This document shows positions 15,173-24,197 of a DNA stretch of 36,971 nt, piece after piece. A program made the position numbers and the translations under genes. Below the pieces are notes generated by a model. It was not told the origin of the DNA and made no database searches. It saw nothing but the letters and a program-made list of their open reading frames with translations. The stretch is from Solirubrobacter deserti (lineage in GTDB: Bacteria > Actinomycetota > Thermoleophilia > Solirubrobacterales > Solirubrobacteraceae). The stretch is from contig NZ_JAPCID010000070.1 of NCBI RefSeq assembly GCF_027587175.1, forward strand, positions 1 to 36,971. The letters run 5' to 3'. Position 1 is the stretch's first letter, and each line of letters begins with the position of its first letter.

Positions 15173-15934
15173 TCAGCCCTCGGTCTCGCCGGCGCTCTGC
15201 CCCTGGGCCTTCATGAAGCCGCAGCGGAACGCCTCGGGCGAGGAGATCGGCTTGCCGCCGGCGAACCCGCCCTTGTCCCCGTTGTCGTAGACCGTCACAT
15301 ACTGCAGCGTCTGCGGGTACGGGTTGGCGGCCAGCGGCACCGGGTCCGGCTCCCCCGCGCGCGGATCGCCGCGCGAGCCCTCGGTCACGCCCTGCGACCC
15401 CGCGGCCGAGGAACCCGCCTGCGTGGTGATCAGCGTCGAGGACATCTCCCGCCGGTCCTTGAGGCCGTCCGTCGCGTCCACGTCCGGTGAGGAGGAGACG
15501 GGCGCGTCGTCGATCGTCGAGGACAGCTTCACGCGGTCGGCGGCGCCGATCAGCTGCGCGGCCGTCGGCAGGAAGCCGCCCGCCTCCACGCACGCCTTGG
15601 ACGCGTACGCGTAGTCGTTCTTGCCGATGTCCTCGTTGGGCACCGGGTGCGGCGAGGCCTCCAGGCACCAGGTCCCGAGGTCCACCGTCTGCGGATCGCA
15701 GTTGAGCTGCAGGTCCTGCGCGCGCAGCGTGCCGAGGCGGTCGGCGCGCCGCGCGGACGCGACCTTCGGGATCGCCTTGGCCGGGAACTTGCCCTTCTTG
15801 TCCAGCTTGAGGACCGCGTTCGGCTTGGGCTTGGACACGACGTTGACGACCGCTTGGCGGGCGGCGTCGGCGACCCCCGTGAACGAGACGGTGAGGGCGA
15901 GCAGCGCGATGATCAGCGCGGCGTGTTTCTTCAT
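15173..15934 (-). CDS. Small secreted protein, function unknown
   Basis: A 253-residue exported protein. A signal peptide (ALIIALLALTVSFTGVADA) is followed by a basic segment (SKPKPNAVLKLDKKGKFPAKAIPKV), then a Cys-containing core: LNCDPQ, DLGTWCLE, ASKACVEAGGFLPTAAQLIGAA and FRCGFMKAQ. An Asp/Ser/Thr/Gly-rich variable stretch lies in the middle. No family name can be given; the core looks like a conserved extracellular domain with four Cys. The ATG at 15934 overlaps the stop of the giant propeller gene by 4 bp, so it is made with it and may associate with it at the surface. Confidence 0.75.
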   Translation of the reverse strand: MKKHAALIIALLALTVSFTGVADAARQAVVNVVSKPKPNAVLKLDKKGKFPAKAIPKVASARRADRLGTLRAQDLQLNCDPQTVDLGTWCLEASPHPVPNEDIGKNDYAYASKACVEAGGFLPTAAQLIGAADRVKLSSTIDDAPVSSSPDVDATDGLKDRREMSSTLITTQAGSSAAGSQGVTEGSRGDPRAGEPDPVPLAANPYPQTLQYVTVYDNGDKGGFAGGKPISSPEAFRCGFMKAQGQSAGETEG

Positions 15935-18900
15935 GGACGGCGTCTCCGGTACGGGAGGGTCGGCGGGTGATGGACGGAGGCGGTGGCGATGCTGCGGTCC
16001 CGGCGCTTGAGGCCGAGGCGCAGCGTCGCGCCCGCGAAGGCGGCGAGGATCACGAGGCCGTAGAGGTAGACGCCGACCGGCCCGTGCTGCTCCGGGAAGT
16101 ACGCGACCGCCGCCGACGAGGACTCGGGCGCGGCCTCTTCCTCACGCTTCTCCTCGTAGACGCGGATGACCGCGCCGCCGGGCGGGATCGGGCGCGCGAA
16201 CGCGCTCGCCGGCGGCGGCGGGGCGGCCGGGGTGCCGCTCTTGGGCTCGGTGCGGCGCGCGGGCGGCGTCGGCTCGGGTGTGACCACCGCGGTCGGGAAC
16301 GGCGTCGGCTGGGGACGCGGGCGTTCGCGCTCGCGTTCGCGCTCGGGCTCGGACTGCGGCAGCGGCGGCGCCGGAACCGGAGGCGGGGCCGAGTTGGGAG
16401 CGGGCGCCGGAGCGGGCGCCGGGGGCGCGGCGGCGGCGTCCGGCGGCGGCGGCTGCGTGAAGCGCTCCGGGTTGAGCGGACGCGTGCCGCACGGCCGCTG
16501 GACCTGGCCGGCGAGGACGGTGACGACCGTGCTGTAGGAGAGCCCGCCGGCCTTGACCGTGACGGTCGTCTTGCCCGCATTGAACGGGCAGAACAGGCCG
16601 GAGCGATTGTCGGTGATGACCTTGTCGTCGGCGCCGAGCAGCGGCTTGCGCAGGTTCGTCGACGCGGGGTCCCGGGCCACGAAGTCGCCGATGTCGGGAT
16701 CGCTGGAGGTGAACTCGTACTCGGGCACGATCCGGGTCGCGCACGTGGCGCCCGCGCACGGCTGGGGAGGGAACGCCGTGTACGGGTCCGAGCCCGGAGG
16801 CTGCGGGTCGCCGCCGCCCGCGACGGCGCCCCAGCGGTCGCCCGCGGCCGGGCGCCGGCCGAGGCCCTCGAACAGCGACGGGCGCGAGCGGCGCACCAGC
16901 GTGCCGTCGACGGCCTGCAACGTCAGCTCGGACACGATCGGCAGCAGCCGCGCGGTCACGGGCGCGCGGTTGGTGGCCGGGTCGCGCTTGCTGGTGTCGA
17001 CCTCGGCGAGCAGGAGACCGGCGTCGCCGAACACGGCGTCCGGGCCGTTGGTGGTGTTGGCCAGAGGCGAGCGGTAGCTGAGCGTGCCCGTCCCGAACGC
17101 GGGGATCGTCTGGGTCGCGCCGCTCGGGATCGGGTACACGCGCGTCTCCTCCGGGCGTTCGAAGAAGTACGCGGACGCGCCGCCGTCCACGAGCAGCTTG
17201 GCGATCTCGTCGCCGTCGCCGGCGACGTTGAGCGCGGGCGCGAAGCGCGAGTTGAGGTCGCGGCTGCCCATGACGATCGCTGGGATGCCCTGCGCCTTGG
17301 CCTGCGCGAGCATCGCGGTCAGCCACGGCTTCTGGGGCTCGAGCGGGTTCTGGTGCGGGTCCGAGGCCTCCAGCGAGCCGCGCGAATTGTCGATCACGAT
17401 CACCCTCACGGTCCCGCCGCGCCCGGCCGAGTCGAACGCGTAATGCGTACGCGCGCCGGGAGCTGCGACCGCTGCGCTCCCGACCGGGGCGACGCCCGCC
17501 GCGGGCAGGCCGCCGCCGAACGGCGCGGGCGCGCCCGAGAACGCTGAGGTGAACGCCGCCACCGCACTCGGCGTGGCCGTCGCCGTCGGGGTGGGGGAAG
17601 CGGTCGCCGCCCCCTCCGCCGTGTCGGCGGCGGAGGGAGCGGCGTAGGCCGGTGCGCCTGGGAGCAGCAGATCCGCGAAGCGCGTGGCTTCGCGACTGTC
17701 GAGTGGCTGCTCGTCTGGCAGACGCCCGCCCGTGTAGAGGAGCATGCGCGGCCCGCCCGGCTGGGCCGCGAGCTCACCGACAAGGTTCTTGGCCGCGCGC
17801 AGCGTCACGTCCGGGCCGAGCGCGTTGTCGCGCAGGTCTGCGCACTTGGACGCGCATTCGGCGTGGCCGGCGACCGCAAAGCGCGCGACGGCGGCCTCCA
17901 GGTTCGTACCGGTGCGCGTGACCGACGACGGTGGCGGCGGCTGCGCGCCGGTCGCGTAGCGCAGGACCGCGGCCGTCTGCACGCGCGTGCGGTCCGCGCG
18001 GCCCTGGGTGGAGCGGTTGCCGTTGCCGCGGCCGGCGGCGTCGGACTCGCCGCTCCAACCGCCGAGCGCCCAGCCCTCCCCGTTGCCGTCCACGAGCAGC
18101 GCCGCGATCGGGTCCGACTTGACCGGGCGGTCGGCGGTCGTGCCCGCGAACGCGGTGCGCTGCTCGTCGCGCCAGCCCGTATCGGTTTCGCGCAGCAGGT
18201 AGCCGTCGGCGGGCAGCGGGAACGGCGGGATCAGCGGCGGCGGCGAGTCCGGCCCGACCTCGGGGATCAGGTCCGGGACGGGATACGGCAGCGCGGGCTG
18301 CACGGCCGCGAGCGCGCGTACCGAGCCGCCCGAGCGGAACGCGGCCAGCGCGACCGGCGTCACGCCGAGCAGCGGCTGCGAGGAGAAGCGCCACGGCGTG
18401 CCCGCAGGCCCGTCGCGTTCGATCACGAAGTCCGGGCCGCCCGCGACCGCGCTGCCGTCCGGCAGCCCGGCGACGACGACGATCTGGCGGTTGGCGGCCG
18501 GCAGCGTCGCGAACAGCGCGTGCACGCCCTCGTCCGCGTGCCACGCGCCGCCCTCGTTGACGAGCAGGTCCGGGCCGGCGGCGACGAGCGCCTGGCTGCC
18601 GGCGAACGCGACGCTCGTCAGGTGGCGGCCGGCGAAGCCCTCCGGCAGCGGCTCCTGCGTCCACGTCTTGTCGTAGCGCAGGAGCACGCCCTCCTTGCCG
18701 ACGGCGTAGCCGCGCAGCGGGTCGCCGGCCTGGAAGGCGACCCCCATGAGGTTGCCCTCGAAGCCGACCGGCGCGGCGGGGTCGCGCTCCCACAGCCCGG
18801 TCTCCGCCCGCCACAGCCACATCGTGCCGAGGTCGCCGACGGCGTGCGCGCGCGCCGGCTCGGGCCACGCGACACCGCGCAGCACCGGCTTGGACACCGC

Positions 18901-20502
18901 GCCCGACGAAGAGAGCAGGAACTCACGCGTCCAGCCCGAGCCGGCCGCGTAGCGCAGGACCGTGCCCTCCTGGCCGACGGCGAGCGCGCCGGAGTCGACC
19001 GAGCCGACGGCTTGCCCCGGCGCACTGATCGCGGCCGTGAGCGGGGCGCGGGCCGCAGCCGGCCACGAGCGCAGCAGGTCCGGGCGTGCCCCGGCGCCGA
19101 TCTGCACCGGACCCTCCAGCCAGCCCTGCGTCGGTGAGCGAAACGCGGCGCTCGGGCGGAACGAGCCGCCCGCGCCCGGCATGCGCTCGAAGGCGTTCCC
19201 GCGGCGCACCGCGTAGGTGCCGCGGTTGTCCTCGTCGGCGCCGCCGGGCGGCAGCGGGTTGGAGATCACGCGCTCGCCGCCGGCGAAGCCGATCGAGTGG
19301 TAGCCCGAGCTGCGCGAGAAGCGGATGCCGAACGGGTGGTCGCACGCGGGGTCGTCACACCACGAGGTGACGCTGCCGTCGGACGCGCGCAGGAACGTGG
19401 CGTCGGTCGGCGCGGGGTTGCCCGAAGCGGCGCGCACGCCCGCATCGATCCAGATGCCGTCGGGCGTGACCGTCAGCGGGTCGCCGGCCGCCGACAGCGG
19501 GGAGAGCGCGAGGCCGCTCGGCAGCGTGAGCGGACGCGGCTCCCACTCCGCACCGCTCGTGCGCTCGAACAGCGCGAGCTCGCCGTCACCGTCCGCGCCG
19601 AGCAGCCAGGCGTTCGTGCCGGAGACGTCGAGCGCACGGATCTCGAACGCGTCCAGCTGGTCGCCGGCGAGCTCGATCGGCTCGCGCGTCCACGTGCGCG
19701 CGCCGTCGTCGTAGTGCAGGACGGTGTCCTGGACGCGCCGGCCGAGCACGCCGAAGAGCGCGTGCAGCTCGCCCGCGTCCTCGTAGGCCGCCGGGGCGAC
19801 GCGCCCGGCGCCGTTCTCCTCGGCCACCGTCTCGGCGCGGTTGGGCGCGGGCGGCGGGGTCGGCGTCGCGGTCACGGTGGGGGTCGCGGTCGCCGTGGTC
19901 GTCGCCGTCGCGGTCGGCGTGGCGGTCACGGTCGGCGTGGCGGTCGCGGTCGGCGTGGCGGTCACGGTCGGCGTGGCGGTCACGGTCGGCGTCGCCGTCG
20001 GCGTCGGGGCGGGGTCCGCCGGCGCGAGCAGGCCGGCGGGAATCGCCGGGGCCTCGCGGAAGCGCCCGCCGGGCTTGCGCACCAGCACGCTCACGCCGTT
20101 GTCGCCGCGCCCGACCAGCAGGCCGCCGCCGTTCGAAGTGATGCGCGCCGCAGCGCGGTTCGGCGTCGGCCCGGCGATCGTGGCGCCGTTGGCGTCGGCC
20201 GGCGTCTCGACGACCTGCCAGCCCAGTCCTTCGCGGTGGCGCAGGAACGCGAGCTGGCGCCCGTTGGTCCCGAGCGCGCCGATCTCGACGCCCGCCGGCG
20301 GCGCGGCCTCGCGCGAGAGCACGCGGTAGCCCCACGTGTCCTCGCCGGACACGCCCATCAGCACCGTGGCGTCGTCCGCGGTGCCCAGCGCCGGCAGCGC
20401 CGTCACGGCCGCCGGGTTCTGCGCGTCCGCGCCCGTCGTCAATCCCCACGCCACCGCTGCCGCCAGCACCGGCGGCGCGAGCAGCGCCCACACCCGCCGC
20501 AT
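15931..20502 (-). CDS. Giant surface protein: beta-propeller, degenerate metallophosphoesterase-like region, C-terminal membrane anchor
   Basis: A 1523-residue exported protein. Signal peptide 1-28; a six-residue VTATPT-type linker repeat at about 166-213; propeller-like BNR/YVG repeats from about 230 to 860 (for example HAVGDLGTMWLW, YAVGKEGVLLRY). Residues about 870-1115 resemble a calcineurin-type metallophosphoesterase in outline: FAVAGHAE, YTGGRLPD, HYAFDS, VRVIVIDNSRGS, PWLTAMLAQAKAQGIPAIVMGSRDL. The metal-binding GH and GHxH positions read GS and GASAYF, so it is probably inactive. An Ig-like part (about 1255-1330), a Pro/Arg-rich stretch (about 1345-1450) and a membrane helix near 1475-1498 followed by LKRRDR end the protein. 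The ATG at 20502 lies 2 bp after the previous stop. A sensing, adhesive or scaffold role is possible; the phosphoesterase reading is inference. Confidence 0.75.
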   Translation of the reverse strand: MRRVWALLAPPVLAAAVAWGLTTGADAQNPAAVTALPALGTADDATVLMGVSGEDTWGYRVLSREAAPPAGVEIGALGTNGRQLAFLRHREGLGWQVVETPADANGATIAGPTPNRAAARITSNGGGLLVGRGDNGVSVLVRKPGGRFREAPAIPAGLLAPADPAPTPTATPTVTATPTVTATPTATATPTVTATPTATATTTATATPTVTATPTPPPAPNRAETVAEENGAGRVAPAAYEDAGELHALFGVLGRRVQDTVLHYDDGARTWTREPIELAGDQLDAFEIRALDVSGTNAWLLGADGDGELALFERTSGAEWEPRPLTLPSGLALSPLSAAGDPLTVTPDGIWIDAGVRAASGNPAPTDATFLRASDGSVTSWCDDPACDHPFGIRFSRSSGYHSIGFAGGERVISNPLPPGGADEDNRGTYAVRRGNAFERMPGAGGSFRPSAAFRSPTQGWLEGPVQIGAGARPDLLRSWPAAARAPLTAAISAPGQAVGSVDSGALAVGQEGTVLRYAAGSGWTREFLLSSSGAVSKPVLRGVAWPEPARAHAVGDLGTMWLWRAETGLWERDPAAPVGFEGNLMGVAFQAGDPLRGYAVGKEGVLLRYDKTWTQEPLPEGFAGRHLTSVAFAGSQALVAAGPDLLVNEGGAWHADEGVHALFATLPAANRQIVVVAGLPDGSAVAGGPDFVIERDGPAGTPWRFSSQPLLGVTPVALAAFRSGGSVRALAAVQPALPYPVPDLIPEVGPDSPPPLIPPFPLPADGYLLRETDTGWRDEQRTAFAGTTADRPVKSDPIAALLVDGNGEGWALGGWSGESDAAGRGNGNRSTQGRADRTRVQTAAVLRYATGAQPPPPSSVTRTGTNLEAAVARFAVAGHAECASKCADLRDNALGPDVTLRAAKNLVGELAAQPGGPRMLLYTGGRLPDEQPLDSREATRFADLLLPGAPAYAAPSAADTAEGAATASPTPTATATPSAVAAFTSAFSGAPAPFGGGLPAAGVAPVGSAAVAAPGARTHYAFDSAGRGGTVRVIVIDNSRGSLEASDPHQNPLEPQKPWLTAMLAQAKAQGIPAIVMGSRDLNSRFAPALNVAGDGDEIAKLLVDGGASAYFFERPEETRVYPIPSGATQTIPAFGTGTLSYRSPLANTTNGPDAVFGDAGLLLAEVDTSKRDPATNRAPVTARLLPIVSELTLQAVDGTLVRRSRPSLFEGLGRRPAAGDRWGAVAGGGDPQPPGSDPYTAFPPQPCAGATCATRIVPEYEFTSSDPDIGDFVARDPASTNLRKPLLGADDKVITDNRSGLFCPFNAGKTTVTVKAGGLSYSTVVTVLAGQVQRPCGTRPLNPERFTQPPPPDAAAAPPAPAPAPAPNSAPPPVPAPPLPQSEPERERERERPRPQPTPFPTAVVTPEPTPPARRTEPKSGTPAAPPPPASAFARPIPPGGAVIRVYEEKREEEAAPESSSAAVAYFPEQHGPVGVYLYGLVILAAFAGATLRLGLKRRDRSIATASVHHPPTLPYRRRRP
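19861..20005. repeat. In-frame 18-bp-type tandem repeat coding a Thr-Pro-Ala-Val linker
   Basis: Variants of GTCGGCGTGGCGGTCACG follow each other, with 18-bp period and 6-bp sub-units. They encode TPTVTA/TPTATA blocks at residues about 166-213 of the giant protein. Slippage-prone, so its length may vary between strains. Confidence 0.85.
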
Positions 20503-20504
20503 CC

Positions 20505-22211
20505 TCAGCCTCCCGTGGTGGTGACGGTGTCGTCGGTGGTCGGGGTCGTCGTCACCGTGTCGTCGGACGGCGGCGCGAGCTGGGACTCGTCGAGCGTCAG
20601 CTCCTTGGTGCGAAAGCGCAGGGCCGTCGGCCACTGCTTGCGCGAGAGCTGCAGCTTGAGCGTGTGCTTGCCCTTGTTGAGCGTGCGGTTCTTCGTCTTG
20701 GCGACGGTCTTGCCCTTGCGCCGCGCGATCAGCTGCACGCGCGCCTTGCGCGAGACGGTGAACGTGAGCGACAGGACGAGCTTCTTAGACACCTTCGGCT
20801 TGCGGACGTTGCGGATCAGCGCCGCCAGCGGCTCGGGCTCGGCCTGCTCGGTCGGCTCGGGCTCGATCGCCACCGGCGGCGGGGCGAAGCGCTGGGAGTC
20901 GTCGGCCGGCGGCGCGTCGGGCACGAACTGCTCGGCGGCCTCGTTCGGGCGCGAGGTGATCGGGCCCGCGAACGCGGGGTCGGTGTCCTTGGCCGGGCGC
21001 GTGCCGTCCGTGTAGTGGAACAGCCAGCCGGCGTTGGTGACCATCCAGCCGTCCGTCGGCGACGTGAACGCGATCCGCGCGGCCGCCCCACGGCCGGAGC
21101 CGGACGCGGGCAGCGACTCGACCGTCGTGAGGCCCGTCCGCGCGTCGATGCGCGCGAGCTGGGCCTTGACGTTCGTGCGTCCCCGCTCGGCGAACGGCAC
21201 GAGCGCCGCCCACGCCTCGCTGGTGCCGGGCACCGCCGCGACGTCCTCGAAGCGATCGGCGGGGCCGAACGTCGGACCGGTCAGCGCGAGCTCGCGCGTC
21301 GGCCCGCCGACGCCCACGGCCACGAGCGGCGGTCGCTGGACGACGCCGTCGACGCCGCGCGCGGCTACGGCCGGGCCCGACGCAGCGCCGCCGCCGACCG
21401 CCCACGTGACGCCGCTGTCGCTGTCCAGGGCGAGCAGCTCGGTGCCGCCGTCGGCCTCTTGGGAGGGCAGGAACGGGTCATCGCTGAAGACGGTGCCCTC
21501 GATGCGCTGGAGCAGGTACGCGCGCGACTCCAGCGGCGGCGGGTCCGGCGCGTCGGGCGAGCCGCGACGCGGGCCGACGGCGGAGGACTCCAGGTAGCCC
21601 GTGGCGGTCGCCTCGATGTCGGTCACCGCGCGGCCGCTGCCGGCGTTGTAGACCGTGCGCAGGCTCGCGCCGTCCCAGTGCAGGTGGAAGGCGCCGACGC
21701 GCGTGCCCGTGGGGTCACGCGAGCCGATGCCGGCGAACCAGCAGTCGTTGACCGCGCGGCAGGCGGCCGCGTGCATCTGGCGGTACGGGTCGGCGGCCGT
21801 GTCCGCCGTCGAGTAGGAGCCGACGACCTGGCCGTCCTTGAAGCGGCACAGCGCCGTGCCCGAGCCCTGGCGCGGCCGGCTCGGCTCCGAGACGGTCCAG
21901 AACTCGTTCGCGGCCGCCCAGGCGATCCGCATCGTGTCCCCCGGGCCGCCGCAGACGGTCGACAGGGTGTGCCACGACTCGCCGTCGTAGGCGAGGATGC
22001 CGCGCGGCACGACGCTGTTGCCCTCCACGCCGAGCAGGCCGCGGTTCGGTGCCCAGAACGTCAGCGAGCCGGGAGCGCCGAGCGCCACGTTGAACGGCGC
22101 GCCGGCGGGCGGCGCCGGCTGCTCCAGGCGCCAGACAGGGGCCGACTGCGCGCTCGCCGGGGCGACCGCGCAGCACCACACCCACAGAACCAAGACAGCG
22201 AGTCGTCTCAC
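20505..22211 (-). CDS. Secreted BNR-type propeller protein with Ig-like tail
   Basis: A 568-residue exported protein. Signal peptide 1-22 (ending PASAQ), then repeated propeller blades with Trp/Gly patterns such as NEFWTVSEPSR, NDCWFAGIG, VTWAVGGG and SEAWAALVPF up to about residue 400. A Pro/Glu-rich linker and a Lys/Arg-rich beta domain of about 75 residues follow (RKPKVSKKLVLSLTFTVSRK), the kind of Ig-like tail seen on other secreted proteins here. A Thr/Asp tail (DDTVTTT repeats) ends it. The GTG at 22211 overlaps the FtsH-like stop by 4 bp (GTGA), which fixes the start well inside a longer open frame. It shares its general design with the giant protein that follows 2 bp later. No enzymatic motif was seen. 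Confidence 0.78.
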   Translation of the reverse strand: MRRLAVLVLWVWCCAVAPASAQSAPVWRLEQPAPPAGAPFNVALGAPGSLTFWAPNRGLLGVEGNSVVPRGILAYDGESWHTLSTVCGGPGDTMRIAWAAANEFWTVSEPSRPRQGSGTALCRFKDGQVVGSYSTADTAADPYRQMHAAACRAVNDCWFAGIGSRDPTGTRVGAFHLHWDGASLRTVYNAGSGRAVTDIEATATGYLESSAVGPRRGSPDAPDPPPLESRAYLLQRIEGTVFSDDPFLPSQEADGGTELLALDSDSGVTWAVGGGAASGPAVAARGVDGVVQRPPLVAVGVGGPTRELALTGPTFGPADRFEDVAAVPGTSEAWAALVPFAERGRTNVKAQLARIDARTGLTTVESLPASGSGRGAAARIAFTSPTDGWMVTNAGWLFHYTDGTRPAKDTDPAFAGPITSRPNEAAEQFVPDAPPADDSQRFAPPPVAIEPEPTEQAEPEPLAALIRNVRKPKVSKKLVLSLTFTVSRKARVQLIARRKGKTVAKTKNRTLNKGKHTLKLQLSRKQWPTALRFRTKELTLDESQLAPPSDDTVTTTPTTDDTVTTTGG

Positions 22212-24193
22212 TCGACCGGCGGCTGTACCGAACGCCGGCCGTTGACCGGCAGGTCCGACTCCAGGGTGACGGGCGTGAGCAGGGCTTCCAGCGCGAGGCC
22301 GGACACCGTCTCGTGATCGAGCAGCACCTGCGTGATCTCGCGCACCGCGCTCCAGTTGGCCTGCAGGATCACGGTCGCGCGCTCGAGCGCCTCGGCCACG
22401 ATCCGCTCGACCTCGTTGTCGATCAGGTCGAGCGTCGCCGGGCCGACGGAACCGAGCTCCTGCAGCGATGCGCCGAGGAAGACCTCGCCGCCCTGCTCGC
22501 CGATCGTGACCATGCCGAGCTTCGCCGACATGCCGAACGAGGTGACCATCGAGCGCGCGAGGTTGGTCGCGGCGTGCAGGTCGTCGTTGACGGCCGTCGA
22601 GACGACGCCGAACTGGACCTTCTCGCCCGCGGCGCCGGCGAGGATCGCGCACAGCTGCCGCTGCAGATCGTGCTCCTGCATGACCGTCACGTCCTTGTCC
22701 ACCAGCTGGGACGCGGACGTCCCGAGCGTGCGCCCGCGCGCGACGATCGAGATCTTCTGCGCGCCCGAGCCGGTCGACTGGCCGACCGCGCGCGCGACGA
22801 CCGCGTGCGAGGACTCGTGGATCGCGATCACCTGGCGTTCGCGCACGCTGAGCACGTGCGACTTCTTCGCCGGGCCGGCGACGACGCGGTCGATCGACTC
22901 CTCCAGCGTGGCCTGGTCGATCGTCTCGCGGCCCTCGCGGACCGTCAGCAGCGCCGCCTCGTTGACGACGTTCGCGAGCTCGGCGCCCGAGAACCCCGGG
23001 CACAGCTTCGCGACCTCCATCAGGTCGGCCGACGGGTCGATCGGCTTCTTGCGCGCGTGCAGCTGCAAGATCTCGTAGCGGCCGTGCACGTCCGGCGTGT
23101 CCACGACGACCTGGCGGTCGAAGCGGCCCGGGCGCAGCAGCGCCGGGTCCAGGATGTCCGGGCGGTTGGTGGCCGCCATCACGACCAGACCGGAGTCGCC
23201 CCCGAAGCCGTCCATCTCGACCAGCAGCTGGTTGAGCGTCTGCTCGCGCTCGTCGTTGCCCTGGCCGATGCCGGCGCCGCGCTTGCGGCCGGCGGCGTCG
23301 ACCTCGTCGATGAAGATGATCGCCGGGGCCATCTTGCGGGCCTTGGCGAACAGGTCGCGCACGCGGGCGGCTCCGACTCCGACGAGCGACTCGACGAACT
23401 CCGCGCCGGAGACCGAGAAGAAGGCCGCGTCGGCCTCGCCCGCGGTGGCCTTGGCGAGCAGGGTCTTGCCCGTGCCCGGAGGGCCGACGAGCAGCACTCC
23501 CTTGGGCGGCGCCGCGCCGAGCGCGAGGTACTTGCTGGGGTCTTCGAGGTAGTCGCGGATCTCGCGCAGCTCGACGACCGCCTCACCCGCGCCCGCGACG
23601 TTCGCGAACGTGATCGAGTTGGCGGACTTGGCACCGCGCTTGCGGCCCTTGCCCTTGAAGTTCGAGAAGGAGGCGATGCCCCCGGCGCCGCCGTCGGCAC
23701 CGATCCGCGTGAAGAGCGCGAACAGGCACACCAGCAGCAGGATCGGGACCAGGAACTGGACGAGGATGGCCTTCGCGGGCTTCCCCGCCTGCTGGTCCAC
23801 GGTGACGACCGCGCCGTTCTCGCGCAGCGACGTCATGAGCGCGGTCGTCTGCGCGTCCGACTCGGGATACGCGGCCCAGAACTCCGCGCCGCCGGACGTG
23901 TCGGCCACGACCCGCGAGTCCTGGTCGAGCATCGTCGCCCGCACGATCGACTTCGCCTCCGAGTACTGGAGCATCGTCGAGAACGGAATCTCCCGGCCCG
24001 ACGACGACGGCTGCGTGCCGCCGAGCAGCGAGAAGAACAGGACGGTCAACGCGACCGACGCAACGAGCAGGAACGCCGAGAAGCGGTCCTTGAGAAGGGG
24101 ACGAACCAGCCCCCCGAGCAGTGTCCCCAGGCTCCCGACTACGCGCGAGAAAGCGCTGGGGCGGCTCGCGAGGGCTGGCTTGTCCCGACTCAT
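22208..24193 (-). CDS. FtsH-like membrane AAA+ metalloprotease, atypical pore loop
   Basis: A 661-residue FtsH-family protein. Membrane helices at about 39-57 and 143-162 flank an outside domain of about 85 residues. AAA+ module: Walker A GPPGTGKT (237-244), Walker B IIFIDE (292-297), second region of homology [20 protein letters not shown]. Protease: HESSH at 459-463 fits HExxH, with the third ligand Asp538 in NDDLHAAT. The pore motif that normally reads F-V-G-V-G has Leu270 in place of the substrate-gripping Phe (VESLVGVGA). FtsH degrades membrane and some soluble proteins. This copy sits between a PstS-like gene (stop 4 bp upstream) and propeller genes, so it is probably a specialised paralog rather than the housekeeping enzyme. 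ATG at 24193 with GGGAA before it. Confidence 0.88.
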   Translation of the reverse strand: MSRDKPALASRPSAFSRVVGSLGTLLGGLVRPLLKDRFSAFLLVASVALTVLFFSLLGGTQPSSSGREIPFSTMLQYSEAKSIVRATMLDQDSRVVADTSGGAEFWAAYPESDAQTTALMTSLRENGAVVTVDQQAGKPAKAILVQFLVPILLLVCLFALFTRIGADGGAGGIASFSNFKGKGRKRGAKSANSITFANVAGAGEAVVELREIRDYLEDPSKYLALGAAPPKGVLLVGPPGTGKTLLAKATAGEADAAFFSVSGAEFVESLVGVGAARVRDLFAKARKMAPAIIFIDEVDAAGRKRGAGIGQGNDEREQTLNQLLVEMDGFGGDSGLVVMAATNRPDILDPALLRPGRFDRQVVVDTPDVHGRYEILQLHARKKPIDPSADLMEVAKLCPGFSGAELANVVNEAALLTVREGRETIDQATLEESIDRVVAGPAKKSHVLSVRERQVIAIHESSHAVVARAVGQSTGSGAQKISIVARGRTLGTSASQLVDKDVTVMQEHDLQRQLCAILAGAAGEKVQFGVVSTAVNDDLHAATNLARSMVTSFGMSAKLGMVTIGEQGGEVFLGASLQELGSVGPATLDLIDNEVERIVAEALERATVILQANWSAVREITQVLLDHETVSGLALEALLTPVTLESDLPVNGRRSVQPPVE

Positions 24194-24197
24194 TTCC

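Noticed and set aside
19861-20005. Short tandem repeats that could be taken for a CRISPR or minisatellite array
   Set aside because: No spacers; the repeat is in frame and encodes a Thr/Pro linker of the giant secreted protein.
22212-23003. Upstream extension of the 568-residue propeller frame
   Set aside because: It runs antiframe through the conserved protease part of the FtsH-like gene; the GTGA overlap at 22208-22211 and the signal peptide fix the start.
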